Notes: generated from the sequence alone by a model not told the origin. Shown: positions 22,901 to 34,814, counted from the first letter of the stretch. The stretch is DNA of 64,000 bases from Cepaea nemoralis (GCA_014155875.1 JACEFZ010017896.1:77001-141000), one strand, 5' to 3'. Made by a program: numbers and translations.

Positions 22901-23064
22901 CTCCATTCACTGGTCATTTTCAAGTACAGTGTAAGTGAGAGTAGGGGTTGATGGTCGTTGAGTAAACAACTGAGATGCTCAAACACACAGACGCGCCTTG
23001 TTTCCTTACCATCATCTCTCTTAACCCTCCCCCATCTGTCTCTCTCGCTCCCTTTCTCTATGTC

Positions 23065-23162
<98 letters not shown>
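23065..23162. repeat. TGTC then CT microsatellite
   Basis: (TGTC)5 followed by about 38 CT units. Confidence 0.97.
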
Positions 23163-23163
<1 letters not shown>

Positions 23164-23407
23164 ACCACGCAATATGAGAAAACAAATATAGTAATTTTAT
23201 AGTTTCTAACTATAGAGACTACACGGCGATGTGTGGTGGAATACATGACAGAGATAAGAGAAGAATCACAATATGGAAACAATCCTTCACTAGGATGAGA
23301 CAGGCCACGAGAAACAATATCCCCTCACTAAACAGTCGACAGTGGTCTACAGGTGTGTCAATCTACACAGGAACTAGGTCAGCTACATTCACTGGTCATT
23401 GTCAAGT

Positions 23408-23532
23408 GTTGCCATTTAGGGGTTGATGGGCGTAAACAAACTGGGACGCTCGAACATACAGCCGTACCTTGTTTTTCTACCATCATCAACATCTCTCTTA
23501 CTCCTCCACCCTTTCTCTCGCCCCTTTTCAAG

Positions 23533-23574
<42 letters not shown>
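23408..23574. repeat. Second copy of the CT-microsatellite flank
   Basis: Sequence at 23385-23575 repeats 22905-23100 (CACTGGTCATT...GGGGTTGATGG...ACCTTGTTT...CATCATC...CTCTCTT) and again ends in (CT)n. A duplicated block of roughly 190 bp. Confidence 0.8.
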
Positions 23575-23658
23575 ATGCAACATGAGTGACACATATATTT
23601 TATAACTATATAGACTAGGCAGACCGTGTTGTTCTCTGGCTTTTAACGTGTTGGTATC

Positions 23659-23771
23659 GGAGCCGGTCGTTCAGAAAGCAATGGCAAACTACTGAAAGTA
23701 AACTTGCCAAGACATCAACAACAGCAGTAAAATGCTGGTGTTTACGGCAATGTCCTGTAAATAGGATAAGC

Positions 23772-23772
<1 letters not shown>
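23659..23772 (+). mobile_element. SINE-3 3' half
   Basis: GAGCCGGTCGTTCAGAAAGC through ATGTCCTGTAAATAGGATAA, ending in a CA microsatellite. Confidence 0.8.

Positions 23773-23827
<55 letters not shown>
23773..23827. repeat. CA microsatellite
   Basis: About 27 CA units at the end of a SINE-3 fragment. The flank after it (GACTACACGGCAATGTGCAG) repeats 23217. Confidence 0.97.
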
Positions 23828-23830
<3 letters not shown>

Positions 23831-24381
23831 ACTACACGGCAATGTGCAGTGGATTACATGACAGAGATAAAAGAAGTATCATAATATCGAAAACAATCCT
23901 TTACTAGAAAGACACGCCATTTCCTCACTAAAAGTTGACTGTGGCCCGTTTTTCTCTACAAATGCAATGAGTTCTGACTTCCATGGACACTACACAACGC
24001 ACTAGAACTGACTGTACTGGACAGGGGTAAGTTACACACAATGTTATTCACCGACCCCATGGGCTATTATATATAACATCGATATCTCGTTTTCTGCCTG
24101 ACATGAACAGTTTACACAGCTCAAAACCTTTAGTTTTTCCTTTCACGGACAGTATACACAACTCAAAATCTCGTTGTCTTACTTCCAAGGACTGGGATAC
24201 GTTGCATAGTATGTTCTTCATCTGATGAAATATTGCCTTTGCTTGGATTATTCTGCATGTTATCTCTGTGTGGCGAAGGAGATCCGGGCGAAATTCTCAA
24301 TCACGCATACCGCGTTTGAAACACAGCTGCGGGCGATTGGCAGCTGACACCGTGAGCTGATTGTCAAACAGTCGTATGAGT

Positions 24382-24500
24382 GTCGGTCGTTCAGAAAGCA
24401 ACGACTAACTACTGAACGTAAACTTGCCAAGAAATCACAAACACCAAAAATTTATGGGATTGACTGCTCCGTCCCATAAAGGATATACAGCTAAATATAT
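24382..24500 (+). mobile_element. SINE-3 3' half
   Basis: TCGGTCGTTCAGAAAGCAAC through CGTCCCATAAAGGATATACA. Confidence 0.75.
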
Positions 24501-24551
24501 CTATGTTACTATTTTCATCTGCTATCTGTTACCCAAGCTAATGACATCGTT

Positions 24552-24592
24552 CTACCGGGTGTTTGTTAAGTCTCACTACCTTAACTTCCGCG
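24552..24592 (+). mobile_element. Solo terminus of the 37503-38009 element family
   Basis: ACCGGGTGTTTGTTAAGTCT matches the left terminus at 37503. It is followed immediately by a reverse SINE-2 remnant. Confidence 0.55.
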
Positions 24593-24712
24593 AGAACCCT
24601 CCAGGTGTTTCTGGAAAAATTGCTCTCGTGAACGGAACGACGCTGCCCCGAATTAAACCCACAACCTTTGGAGAGTTGACAGAATGCGTAACCACTTAGC
24701 CACGTAGCTCCT
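24593..24712 (-). mobile_element. SINE-2 head fragment, reverse, diverged
   Basis: Contains the inverse of the head (ACCACTTAGCCACGTAGCTC) and B-box region (AATTAAACCCACAACCTTTG). Confidence 0.6.
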
Positions 24713-24745
24713 AGATGGAAAACAGTAATAAAACGCTGTCAACTG

Positions 24746-25166
24746 CAGTGAGAGATACAATGTTGAAGTGCTGTGTAGAACCTATACTGTTGTTATATGC
24801 ACGTAGAACATGATCAGTAAGCAGATATGTTGGAGGGACACATCCAACGGCAGTGAGAGATACAATGTTGAAGTGCTGTGTAGAACCTATACTGTTGTTA
24901 TATGCACGTAGAACACGATCAGTAAGCAGATATGTTGGAGGGACACATCCAACGGCAGTGAGAGATACAATGTTGAAGTGCTGTGTAGAACCTATACTGT
25001 TGTTATATGCACGTAGAACATGATCAGTAAGCAGGATATGTTGGAGGGACACATCCAACGGCAGTGAGAGATACAATGTTGAAGTGCTGTGTAGAACCTA
25101 TACTGTTGTTATATGCACGTAGAACATGATCAGTAAGCAGATATGTTGGAGGGACACATCCAACGG
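24746..25166 (+). repeat. 105-bp tandem repeat derived from LINE-A
   Basis: Four units with starts at 24746, 24851, 24956 and 25062 (period 105-106) contain, on the plus strand, LKCCVEPILLLYA. This is the LINE-A motif LKCYIEPVLxYGCE. The array ends at the SINE-2 insertion. Minus-strand ORFs across it are shadows. Confidence 0.9.
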
Positions 25167-25175
25167 CAGTGGGAA

Positions 25176-25420
25176 GTCTCCGTGGCTAAGTGGTCAAGCC
25201 GTTTGACACGGGCTCCGAAGGTTGTGGGTTCAATTCCGGGCCGCGTCCTTCGGTTCACGAGTGAAATTTTTCGGAGACTCCTGTGGGTCGTCGCTAGAGC
25301 TACGGAGTTCGTGCTTTGCAGCGACGCTTTCCACGCTGCGGAAAGAGACCGAGCCATATGTGATAAAAATCCCGGTGCAATGAAGTCGACCCTGTCGACT
25401 TTTAAGCGACTTTTTTTTTT
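25176..25420 (+). mobile_element. SINE-2 copy, full length with target duplication
   Basis: Head GTCTCCGTGGCTAAGTGGTC, B-box GTTCAATTCC, end GACTTTTAAGCGAC plus a T10 run. Near-identical 15-bp flanks mark a target-site duplication inside LINE-A. Confidence 0.92.
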
Positions 25421-25515
25421 AATCCAATGGCAGTGGAAATGTGATTTCTGAGGAACATGCAAAGGATAGCAAGGACCGAGAGAAAAACAAAGGAGATAGT
25501 TTTTCAAGAAACAAA
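25421..25515 (+). pseudogene. LINE-A continuation after SINE-2 insertion
   Basis: The plus strand reads AVEM*FLRNMQRIARTERKT then FQET, which continues LINE-A directly from the 105-bp array. The SINE-2 at 25176-25420 therefore landed inside this LINE. The 16-20 bp on either side of the SINE nearly repeat each other (ATCCAACGGCAGTGG / ATCCAATGGCAGTGG), as a target-site duplication would. Confidence 0.85.
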
Positions 25516-25525
25516 TCACCACCAC

Positions 25526-25589
<64 letters not shown>

Positions 25590-25590
25590 G
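25516..25590. repeat. CAT microsatellite
   Basis: About 23 CAT units inside the LINE-A remnant. Confidence 0.97.
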
Positions 25591-25805
25591 GTTCAGTCGG
25601 TCACTGGACTAAAGGTCAGTAACGTCAGAAGCTCAGTGGGTACCAAATCGACTCAGCCTAAACTGAGTGCCAATTCGACCCAGCCTGAACTGAGTACCAG
25701 GAAATGTGTTGGGAAGTGAAGGAGGTCGGTGTAATGTTGGCCCCATCACTCCAACAGTGCCGATTGGACTATACACATGGGGCTAACACCGTATGCCTCG
25801 CACGC
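25590..25805 (+). mobile_element. SINE-4 copy
   Basis: Body GAGTACCAGGAAATGTGTTG and GTTGGCCCCATCACTCCAAC with a TATACACATGGGGCTAACAC end. The head is diverged or replaced. Confidence 0.65.
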
Positions 25806-25929
25806 TTTAAGATGAGTACAAAGTTCATCTCTAGACCCAACTACAGCAATTCATTAACATATTAGTAGATAGGACTTGAGAATCGCTTTCGGAAACATCT
25901 GCTTCAGACCATCATCTCATCTCATCTCA

Positions 25930-26585
25930 TCTCATCTTGTTCCTCTTGTACCTTGCGGTGACAAGAAATAAACAGCGGGAGAGTGCCCGTTTATGGGTTT
26001 CATATATCGACATTCCCATGGACTGTTATTCTCTCTGTTCATCGTTTACGGCCTCTTCATCTGGTTCCATTTGGTCTGTACATCATTTCTTGTTGTGGTA
26101 TACTGTTAGTTGGTAGCCTTGTTATATGACCAAATCATTTAACTTGCTGTTTTCTGATGAAATTCAGCGCTGCTGTAACCCCACTTTAGTCCGATTTCTT
26201 AATTTCTGATTTTCTCTCTTCTAGATTCATTGAGTATTCTTCTCAGGAATTGTTGTAATATGCCCCCCCCCCCCCCACACACACACCCGCCATGTTTCCT
26301 GTCCTTGTCCAAGTTTGGCATTGGTAGTACAGAGTTGTTAGAATGACTGTGCTGTAGATTTATTGTTTTAGTATTTACCGATACGTGTTTGTTCTTTAGT
26401 CATTTATACCATTTGTCCAATGAGTTGGTTTGCTTTATTGCATCTATTTTCTAGCTCCTCTTCTGATTTGCTATTTGATGTTATTATACTTCCTAAGAAC
26501 TTGAACCTCTTTACTTGTTTCAGTGGCTGTTTATTTAGATGAATCTTTGTTAACTTTTTATTCTTTTGTTATAGTCAATACCTAA
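25930..26585 (-). pseudogene. LINE reverse-transcriptase fragment
   Basis: The minus strand reads KQPLKQVKRFKFLGSIITSN then EEELENRCNKANQLIGQ, the FKxLGSxIxxxG...EIxxRIxxA motif of LINE reverse transcriptases. Frames are broken and a poly-C tract interrupts at 26264. Confidence 0.75.
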
Positions 26586-26589
26586 GCAC

Positions 26590-27970
26590 CAACTGAAGAA
26601 TATACACAACCACTCCATAGACCATAATTTCTACCCATCCCCAACAGACACTCTAAATCAGTGGTTCTCAACCATTTTTCGCCCGTGCACCCCTTCACCA
26701 TATGTTCAGAATGTCATCCCCCCCCCCCCTTTTTCGCATTTCCTCCCTATACACCCCCAACTCCCCTTCACATTATACGTAAAAATGGAAGTTACATTTA
26801 ATAACACATACTAGAACAAGTCTAGACGTCTACATAAAACGTGATGTGCGGGTCTACTTACATTATACAACGAATTTCAGAATTGCAAGAAGTACAGAAC
26901 TGTAACGTATGGAGGGGAAAACAATATCCAGTAATCGGTTATTAAATTAACGCGATCTTGAAATAATTTTAATTTCCCCCCCCCCCCCCCACCTGGAAAC
27001 GCTAACATCTCTTCCCCCCCCCTCCCCGCCCCACCAGTTGAGAACGACTGCTCTAAACCATCCTTAAGTAGCCTAACACAGTGGAGATAAACCCAGGACT
27101 GACACTGCCTAGGGCACGGAACGGCAAGCCTACCTAAATACACACAACACCATGTGAAGCGGTGACCACACCCTGTCTCGCCGACCATCCTTCTCCGATA
27201 CTGATATAAAGACTGACAATTATCTGATATCAACATAAGGAAGTCGGGTCGATCCGCTGGTCACAGTCTCCTCACAATAGGGGATTGAATGGGGCCTTTG
27301 TTTTCTTCAATGGACAGTCTGGACAGGGCGTCTGTAACTCACACTCCAAGCCAGACCGATAAAGAAGTAATTAAGTGAAACTTAGCGCCCCCCCCCCCCC
27401 CCCCCCCCATCCCACGAACACAGACTGAACAATCATTGAATACAGTCGCCATCACAGATACATGTACAGTCACTAAGTGTAACAACACAACTATCACCGC
27501 ATTGCCCACAAATTAGGACGCACATCGTAATCCTAATCGGATTATTCCCCGACCACGTTTCAGCCTACACTCCTTCTGACACCTTGAACAATAAGTTAAT
27601 CCCGAAACTCAAGACCGTAAAATTATATCCCTGGACATTGTTGAGACAGACATACTTACAATCTGTGGCGGAAACATACCAGCTTGGACATTGGTTTGAA
27701 GTGCGTTGACAATGATAATCCCTGAAATATGTCGGGGTAATATTACCCGCCTAGCCTAATCCCACCCATATGGGGTAAGGTCGCGCTGAACCGTGACCTT
27801 ATTGCATCCTAATATGTCTCTCTGTAGATGTAAAGTTCCAGTACCAGTCTTGAACACCCTGTTAGTTTCTGAACGTGGAGAGGGGAAGAAGAGCCCATCA
27901 ACACAGTCCCCGTGCAGACATAGTAAAAATATGAATAAAATTTGGTGGAACTGCGGTAAAGCTGTGAAAA
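26590..27970. other. Intron sequence with several poly-C tracts
   Basis: Poly-C runs at about 26720, 26980, 27015 and 27387-27408. Otherwise nothing recognised. Confidence 0.6.
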
Positions 27971-27971
27971 T

Positions 27972-28792
27972 GTAAACAATATAAAATAACACAAAGTAAA
28001 GCAGCTTTACATAACAGAATTATGATACATGCAAGGACATTGCGGCGGCGAGCCTTCATCAGCAAACAAATACATACACAAAACACAACATATGGTCACG
28101 GAGAAGACCCTGGTGACTACATTTAAGGCGTAACGTTGAGACGAGAAGAATAAAAAGATGAAAAATATGAGACCAATGAAAAGAAAATGAAAATTTGAGA
28201 AAAAATTGTTCCTACTTACCTGAGAATCCCAAAATGTGTATTGTATCCAACCAACCAACCAACCAACCAACCAGCCAACCAACCGACCAACCAACCGACC
28301 AACCAATCGACCAACCAATCGACCAACCAACCAACCAACCGACCAATTAACCGACCAACCAACCGACCAACCAACCGACCAACCGACCGACCAACCGACC
28401 GACCGACCAACCAACCAACCAACCAACCAACCGACCGACCAACCAACCAACCAACCGACCGACCAACCAACCAACCAACCAACCAGTCGACCAATCAACC
28501 GACCGACGATCGCCTAACCTATACACATTTTGGGATTCTCAGGTAAGTAGGAACACTTTTTTTAATCAAATTTTCATTTTCTCTCCATTTCTCTCATTTT
28601 TAAATTTTTTTTATTCTTCCCATCTCAACGTTACGCCTTCATGTAGTCACCGGAGGGTCTTCTCCGTGACTTTATGTTGTGTTTTGTGTATGTATTTGTT
28701 TGCTGATGAAGGCCAGTCGCCACAACATCCTGTATGTGTCGTAATTCTGTTATGTAAAGCTGCATTCCTTTGTGTTATTTTATATTGTTTAC
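27972..28792. repeat. Large palindrome with CCAA/CCGA spacer
   Basis: The left arm 27972-28241 begins GTAAACAATATAAAATAACA and ends AATCCCAAAATGTGTAT. The right arm 28521-28792 is its diverged inverse, starting ATACACATTTTGGGATTCTC and ending TGTTATTTTATATTGTTTAC. The arms match along their length with small differences. The 279-bp spacer is a CCAA repeat with interspersed CCGA and CAAT units. Open frames across the spacer (PTNQ or GWLV repeats) are not genes. Confidence 0.92.
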
Positions 28793-28943
28793 CCGTGCAG
28801 ACAGTACGTTGACACCGCGTCAGGAGGGCAGTTTTCATAACCCTCACTCCAATAGATGCAAGCTCTTCTCAGAATTAAATTACCAAAACGTCCTTGCACC
28901 GGATTTATCATGAGTTAAAATTCCGAATGTTAGAAAATTTCCA

Positions 28944-29010
28944 AACGAACGAACCAACGAACCACCCACCCAATCAACCAACCAACCAACCAACCAACCA
29001 GCCGACCGAC
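28944..29010. repeat. CCAA-type repeat
   Basis: AACCAACC units like those in the palindrome spacer, 150 bp beyond its right arm. Confidence 0.9.
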
Positions 29011-29211
29011 GATAGACTAACCAACCAACTATCGGCACCCGAAGGACTCCCATTTCATCCCGTGTCAGAGTACCTGCTATGGAGCTATCCTGCTTGACCT
29101 TTACGTCATGCACGCACAGATTCAATATCATGCGTGTTTAAGGACAGATTCAGCAGCCCAACACAAACACACACGTTCCTATATAAGGTATGATTCTCGC
29201 AAACAATAAAT

Positions 29212-29281
29212 ACTAATACTACTACTGCTGCTACTGCTACAGCTGATGCTACTGCTGCTACTACTATTGTTGTTTCTACTG

Positions 29282-29319
<38 letters not shown>

Positions 29320-29326
29320 GCTACTG

Positions 29327-29400
<74 letters not shown>

Positions 29401-29407
29401 GTTGCTG

Positions 29408-29463
<56 letters not shown>

Positions 29464-29477
29464 GCTGCTGCTGCTAG

Positions 29478-29568
<91 letters not shown>

Positions 29569-29627
29569 GCTACTACTACTACTACTACTACTGCTGCTGT
29601 TACTACTACTACTACTGCTACTACCGT
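29212..29627. repeat. CTA microsatellite, about 415 bp
   Basis: (CTA)n mixed with CTG blocks (29461-29515). Produces a false 127-codon poly-Leu ORF. Confidence 0.97.
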
Positions 29628-29639
29628 AGTGGTCGTCTT

Positions 29640-31150
29640 GAGCAGGTTTTGGTGGCTAGGTAGGCTACCAGTCTAACACAATAAGTTCCATGCTTGTGTG
29701 TCGCCTATAATATTTGAAGTGCCATGCTCACATGTTGAGGCATAAAAGGCACAAGTAACAAGCTTTTCTGTATTTTATAGTTTACATTGTTGTTGATTCC
29801 TTCCGCCACACCTCCCTTCCCTGTGCGCAGTACCTGTGTGGCGTGCCATACTGTTTGGGAACCCATGGAATAAGGTAGAGGCTATGTTTGAAACTGGATT
29901 ATGTTGCTAATTACCAATAGACGTCAGTTGTCGGGTGACAGGTCAAGTACACTGAGCCAAGGTCGAAAAACAAGAGGACATCTGTGCTAGCAGTAATACC
30001 TACAACACCTGAAGTTGATTGATTGACACTGTTAGCGGGTACTCTTAACTAACTGATCGAGTGCCATGGGATGATTAATCGTCTTAAACGACTTCCCACG
30101 TCTACCAAAGGCTTATAAATGGCCGAAATGTTGTCACTGTGTTGTAACACAACATGTATTAACAACTTTCAAGTCAAAATTGTGACAAACCCTTAGGTCC
30201 CATTTCCTGCGATTCATTTGTGTGTCGTCCAAGCCTACTTTTCGTGTCGTTCAAAGCTACTTTTTGAGTCGTCCAAACCTACCTTTTGTGTCGTCCAAAC
30301 TTACTTTTTGTGTCGTCCACACCTACTTTTTGAGTCGTCCAAACCTACTTTTTGTTTTCCACGGTGCAATGAAATCTCCTGTTATTTTGTAAACCCTTCT
30401 GAGATAATGTAGATACTGTAGGCTAAGTGGTCAGCACGGCCGAGGGGCTCATTGAGCTTGGGATTAAACTTCCGGTGCGCTGAAGGCGGGTGTAACATTG
30501 CCTAGTAAGTCACAAAAGGTCAATTAATGCCAGGGCTGACTGCAACATCCTGCAAAAATACTTTTAATGGGAAGCCAGAAAATTTTTTTTAATGTAAAGG
30601 CCTTTTTTTATGCGCTCTGGAGCGTGGTGGCTATATGGTGAATACAATACATATCTCTTTTACACTCCTTGAGGCGTATTCTAACTAAACAATAATGGGC
30701 CGCTTTCACGCGCTTGGAGTCTATGAGTATATGGCGCTAGCGCCTTGTATTTAAGCCCTATTGGCTGAAACATCCACCTCAATGGAAGCTACCACGAGGA
30801 AGATCGACGATAACCTACCACAGACAAGAGCCAAGACAGCTGAGAAGCAGAGATAGGAGAAAGACACCAGAATCGGAAACACCGACTCACAGACAGTCAG
30901 ATGGGTTGTCAAACGTATTCAAGTGCAGCTGACCTATGAACAGATCCTGAAGCAGCTACAACTGGAGAATCTCCATATTCGAATTTTGAGGGCGGAGCGG
31001 ACCCTCTGCACTTGTCCCAAAATAAGTAAATGACGTTTTTTAAGGGCAAGTGTAGAAATTCAGATATCTGGACACAAGGATAACATCAGATGGAAGATGC
31101 ACCACAGAGATAAAGAACATAACAGGACAAGAAAAAACTGCATTCTATCA
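29640..31150. other. Intron sequence, mostly unrecognised
   Basis: Apart from the 22-bp repeat at 30215-30365 and a possible diverged SINE head near 30430 (GTCAGCACGGCCGAGGGGCT), nothing was identified. Confidence 0.5.
30215..30365. repeat. Tandem repeat of about 22 bp
   Basis: TTTTGTGTCGTCCAAACCTAC-like units, about seven copies. Confidence 0.85.
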
Positions 31151-31229
31151 AATGAAGAACATTTTCTGCAATAAGTTACTGTCTGTGAAAATTAGAAAAA
31201 AAATGCTCTTGCATGTTACATTCATTCAT

Positions 31230-31951
31230 TCAGTAGCATGTCCTTTGCAGAACCTCGCTTCCATAACAATCTTCCGGAAACTTCTCGATCACAAGCAAGA
31301 TGTCCCGCGCCCGATATCCCATCTGGAGATAATCCACCACATCCTGCACCCATCTTCTCTTTGGCCTTCCTCTTGCTCTCTTCCCAGGCATATACTCCTT
31401 CATTATTGTTCTCTCCAAACTTTCAAGACGTTTCAAGTGACCAAAATACCTCAATTCCCTCCGTTCTATCGTCTTTAATAGCCACCCTCTTCAATATTTA
31501 GCTCCTGAAATATGGATTCATATGTTCTTTTCTTTACCAAAGATATTCTTAGAACCCGTCTATAACATTTGTATTCAAAGGCATTTATGCGCTGTTCAGC
31601 TTGTTTAGTAAGTGTCCAGGTCTCACAGGCGTTTATTGCAATGGGAAAGATGCATGCTCTTAAAAATCTAATTTGTGTAGTTCTGTGTACCACTCCATAA
31701 TTTATTCAGTTGTTTTAGTCTTTGAAGAGCAATTGATAGTGGTCGTTTAATTTTTTCATTGTGTCACTATTGTTGGTAATCAATGACCCAAGATATTCAA
31801 AATTGTCCACCACCTCCAATCTTTCCTCATCAACATATATTTCTTTCTCCATAGTAGTTTTATCTGTATGCATTATCTTTGTTTTTGCTATGTTAAGATA
31901 TAAGTTGTTACATGTAAAACAATTTAACACACGGCTGCAAATCCTGGACAA
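31230..31951 (-). pseudogene. LINE reverse-transcriptase C-terminal fragment
   Basis: Three minus-strand frames in order give VVDNFEYLGSLITNNSDTMK, ACIFPIAINACETWTLTKQA with RINAFEYKCYRRVLRIS, and MRYFGHLKRLESLERTIMKE with GKRARGRPKRRW. The order matches a LINE ORF2 thumb and tail, with two frameshifts. Confidence 0.85.
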
Positions 31952-31964
31952 TTAATAAACAGGC

Positions 31965-32240
31965 GGGGGAAAAAAATCCATAGAAGCCCTGGAGATGTGG
32001 TTTTATAGAAGAATGTGGAAAATTAATTGGCAGCCAAAATGAGTAATGTGAATATTTTGAAGGAAGCTGAATCGCAAAGACAACTTATCATAAACATAAA
32101 AAAGGAGCAGTCGTCATTATTTGGTCAAGTTATGAGATGACAAAAACTGGAACATGTTGTGACAGCCGTAACGATTTGTGGAAAGAGAGATAGAGAAAGA
32201 CAGCGTGAGAATATTCTTGGCAGTCATTTGTCATTGCACG
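31965..32240 (+). pseudogene. LINE fragment (ALEMWFYRRM type)
   Basis: The plus strand reads SIEALEMWFYRRMWKINWQP, then LFGQVMR and GKRDRERQRENIL. This is the ALEMWFYRRM.RI.W / FGHVMRR / GKRDRGRQR tail of a LINE. It joins directly to a LINE-C tail near 32240, so the two are a mosaic. Confidence 0.75.
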
Positions 32241-32420
32241 GAAGGGAATCAACACTCCCAATTTCTGGGATCGGCAACATGGCTATACATTTAAAAAAAA
32301 AAAGATCTCATACGAGAGCAAAAGGACGCTCGAGAAGAGAATGGATCGACGACATCAATGACATTGTACAAGCACACGGAATGACACTATCCAGTGCCAC
32401 CCATCGGGCGCTGCAGCGCC
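32240..32420 (+). pseudogene. LINE-C tail, copy 1
   Basis: The peptide RAKGRSRREWIDDINDIVQA continues HGMTLSSATHRALQRHYP before a long C tract (32425-32452). The HGMTLSSA(T/A)HR ending is shared with the copies at 38830-39300 and 40430-40770. Confidence 0.8.
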
Positions 32421-33214
32421 ACTACCCCCCCCCCCCCCCCCCCCCCCCCCCCACCCCATGACGCTTGACGGCAAAAGTGGAAGATGATGATTATGATGAT
32501 GCAACGTTTACCATTGCTTTCTGAACGAGAAGTCAACGTTTACAGCCCAAGTCACCAACCGGTATAGGGGTTGATCCCGCTACCAGGCCACCAAGGCACC
32601 GGAAGTTGAAGAACCAAAGCGTTCTCATGCTTTCGCCTACATCGATAGCATTCATGAACAGGAAAAAAAAAATAATAATTCGTGGGAATTACTTTCTTTG
32701 AATGTCAATTGGATACGAAAACTCGGCCAAAGAGAAAGGCCCCACGCCAAACAAGGGGAAATCCCACGACCTGTAAGGTTAACAAAAGCCCCGAGAGACT
32801 ACAGCCCCTACTGACAACACTACAACGGACAGGAAGCGGTAACAATACATGGCCGGCCATCTTTCATCTACCCTGGGACCAGCAGATGTTGGCAAATGAC
32901 TCTTCCGCTGTCTGTTATCCCCTCTCCCCAAATTTACAAAGATCATCAATCGTCTTAGGCCAAGCTGATCTATCTGTGCCTGTAGTTCTCGCCCCGTCTG
33001 TCCCGTATTCTTCTCTCGCTTATTCTCATCTGCGTGCATTTTAGGTGTCCCTGCATGTCTTTTATCTTGTGGATTCCTGTGGATGTTCTAGCCAACAGGT
33101 TTTCTCAGTATGTGTTATATCCAGCGTGTTTTCCGCACCTCTTCATTAAGTGGAGTTTGCCTAATTCTCCCCCCCCCCCACACCTCGGTTGATTATAAGA
33201 AAGGGGTTCAAGGC

Positions 33215-33345
33215 TATACCATCGACTTCATTGCATCGGGTTTTACCCAACTGTCTCCCAACTCTATCCGCCTGCTTAGAGCATCGCACGAAGCACGAAC
33301 TCCGTAGCTCCAGCGATAACTCACATGGATCTCGGGAAAACTTAA
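33215..33345 (-). mobile_element. SINE-2 fragment, reverse
   Basis: Inverse of the SINE-2 middle and 3' part (ATCGACTTCATTGCATCGGG; ACTCCGTAGCTCCAGCGATA). Confidence 0.75.
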
Positions 33346-33522
33346 TTGGTGGTCTGAATCCGACTGTTGTGTTCACTAAGCAATTAACTCTTTCAGTTTT
33401 ACAACGTTAAGGCATTTGTCCACTGGTGGGCAGACAATCACCGTATTACTTTCACCGGGGCCAGGTCAACACACCTCGTGAAACACAAATATGACTTCAC
33501 ACGTCTGTAGTATACTCTGGTA

Positions 33523-33770
33523 GAGAACCCCGTCAGCCCAGTGGCTAGCAAGCCGACCTGTCGGCTCAGCGGTCTTGAGTTCAAATTCTCATCGAGGTAT
33601 GAGTTTTAAAAACTGACCTGGGGTTCCGGGTCCACCCAGATTTATATAGGTACCAGGACATATCCCAGGAAGTAAAGGTTGGCGGAGTGATACTGGCCAA
33701 ACTACCCATCGAGTCTCAATTGGTCTGTAACAAACTGGGATTAGCTCGATATACACAATACACCTCTAAG
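33523..33770 (+). mobile_element. SINE-4 copy, best preserved
   Basis: tRNA-like head CAGCCCAGTGGCTAGCAAGC with box-B-like TGAGTTCAAATTC, then AGGTACCAGGACATATCCCA and GGCCAAACTACCCATCGAGT. Confidence 0.8.
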
Positions 33771-33799
33771 CGTGTGAAGTAGTCCTTAGCCATTTCACT

Positions 33800-34285
33800 G
33801 TAACAGCAAGACAACGATGACGCGGAGATGGAGAAGACGCAGGAGCATCAACAGCAGAAGATGTTCAAGAAGAAGAAGACGTAGAAGATGAGAAGAAGAA
33901 GAGAAGACGAAGAAGAAGAAGAAGAAGAAGAAGAAGAAGAAGAAGAAGAAGAAGAAGAAGAAGAAGAAGAAGAAGAAGAGGAGGAGGAAGGGAGAAGATG
34001 AAGAAGAAGCAGAAGAAGAAGAAGAAGAAGAAGAAGAAGAAGAAGAAGAAGAAGAAGAAGAAGAAGAAGAAGAGGAGGAAGGGAGAAGATGAAGAAGAAG
34101 CAGAAGAAGAAGCAGAAGAAGAAGAAGAAGAAGAAGAAGAAGAAGAAGAAGAAGAAGAAGAAGAAGAAGAAGAAGAAGAAGAAGAAGAAATAGGAAAAAG
34201 AAGAAGGCAGAGGAAGAGGAAGAGGAAAAAGAAGAAGAAGGAAAAAGAAGAAGGCAGAGGAAGAGAAAGAGAGGGATTTCTGAGG
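33800..34285. repeat. GAA purine tract
   Basis: About 400 bp almost purely purine (GAA, GGAAG). A block of about 95 bp ending GAGGAGGAAGGGAGAAGATG is duplicated. Confidence 0.97.
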
Positions 34286-34814
34286 CGAGAAAGTTAGCAA
34301 ACAGATAAAGGCGTGAAAAATGCCAATATAAACTATTTAAAAGTACCTAACCTACAACAAAACGTCGCTCCACTCACCTTTTCAAATCTCATTAAACAAG
34401 TTGTAAAGAAACCATCACTTCAGAAAGTGCCGATGAATAAGCAGACTTGTCTAGAACTAACTGTATCCATGAACCTTCAACGTTGGATTGCTCTACTCCT
34501 AGGAACACGTCACCCGCGAATGTTAGGTAACTTTCAGCAAAAGACGTTACAATTCCCACATATCGTATTAGACGTTCAAGTGGTCCGTTATCTGGGCCGC
34601 AAGTCCACACAGCAACCCCCCTCCCCCCCAAAAAAAAAAATCACAGTGTTTGACATGTAACTATTGTATCTTATAACCCGGCGTTAGATAAGGACATAGT
34701 AGATCCACATGAGACGAGACACGTAGGCAGGTTGATGAAAATACTGTACATTGGTCGTTACATAGTTCACAATTTGACGTCATAAAGTACCAACAAGAGC
34801 TTAGAGGGATTGAT

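Noticed and set aside
28007..28546. GWLV / PTNQ repeat ORFs of up to 163 codons
   Set aside because: They come from the CCAA/CCGA spacer of the palindrome, open in several frames.
29246..29629. 127-codon poly-Leu ORF and similar poly-Ser, poly-Arg, poly-Glu and poly-Tyr ORFs
   Set aside because: They are translations of trinucleotide microsatellites.
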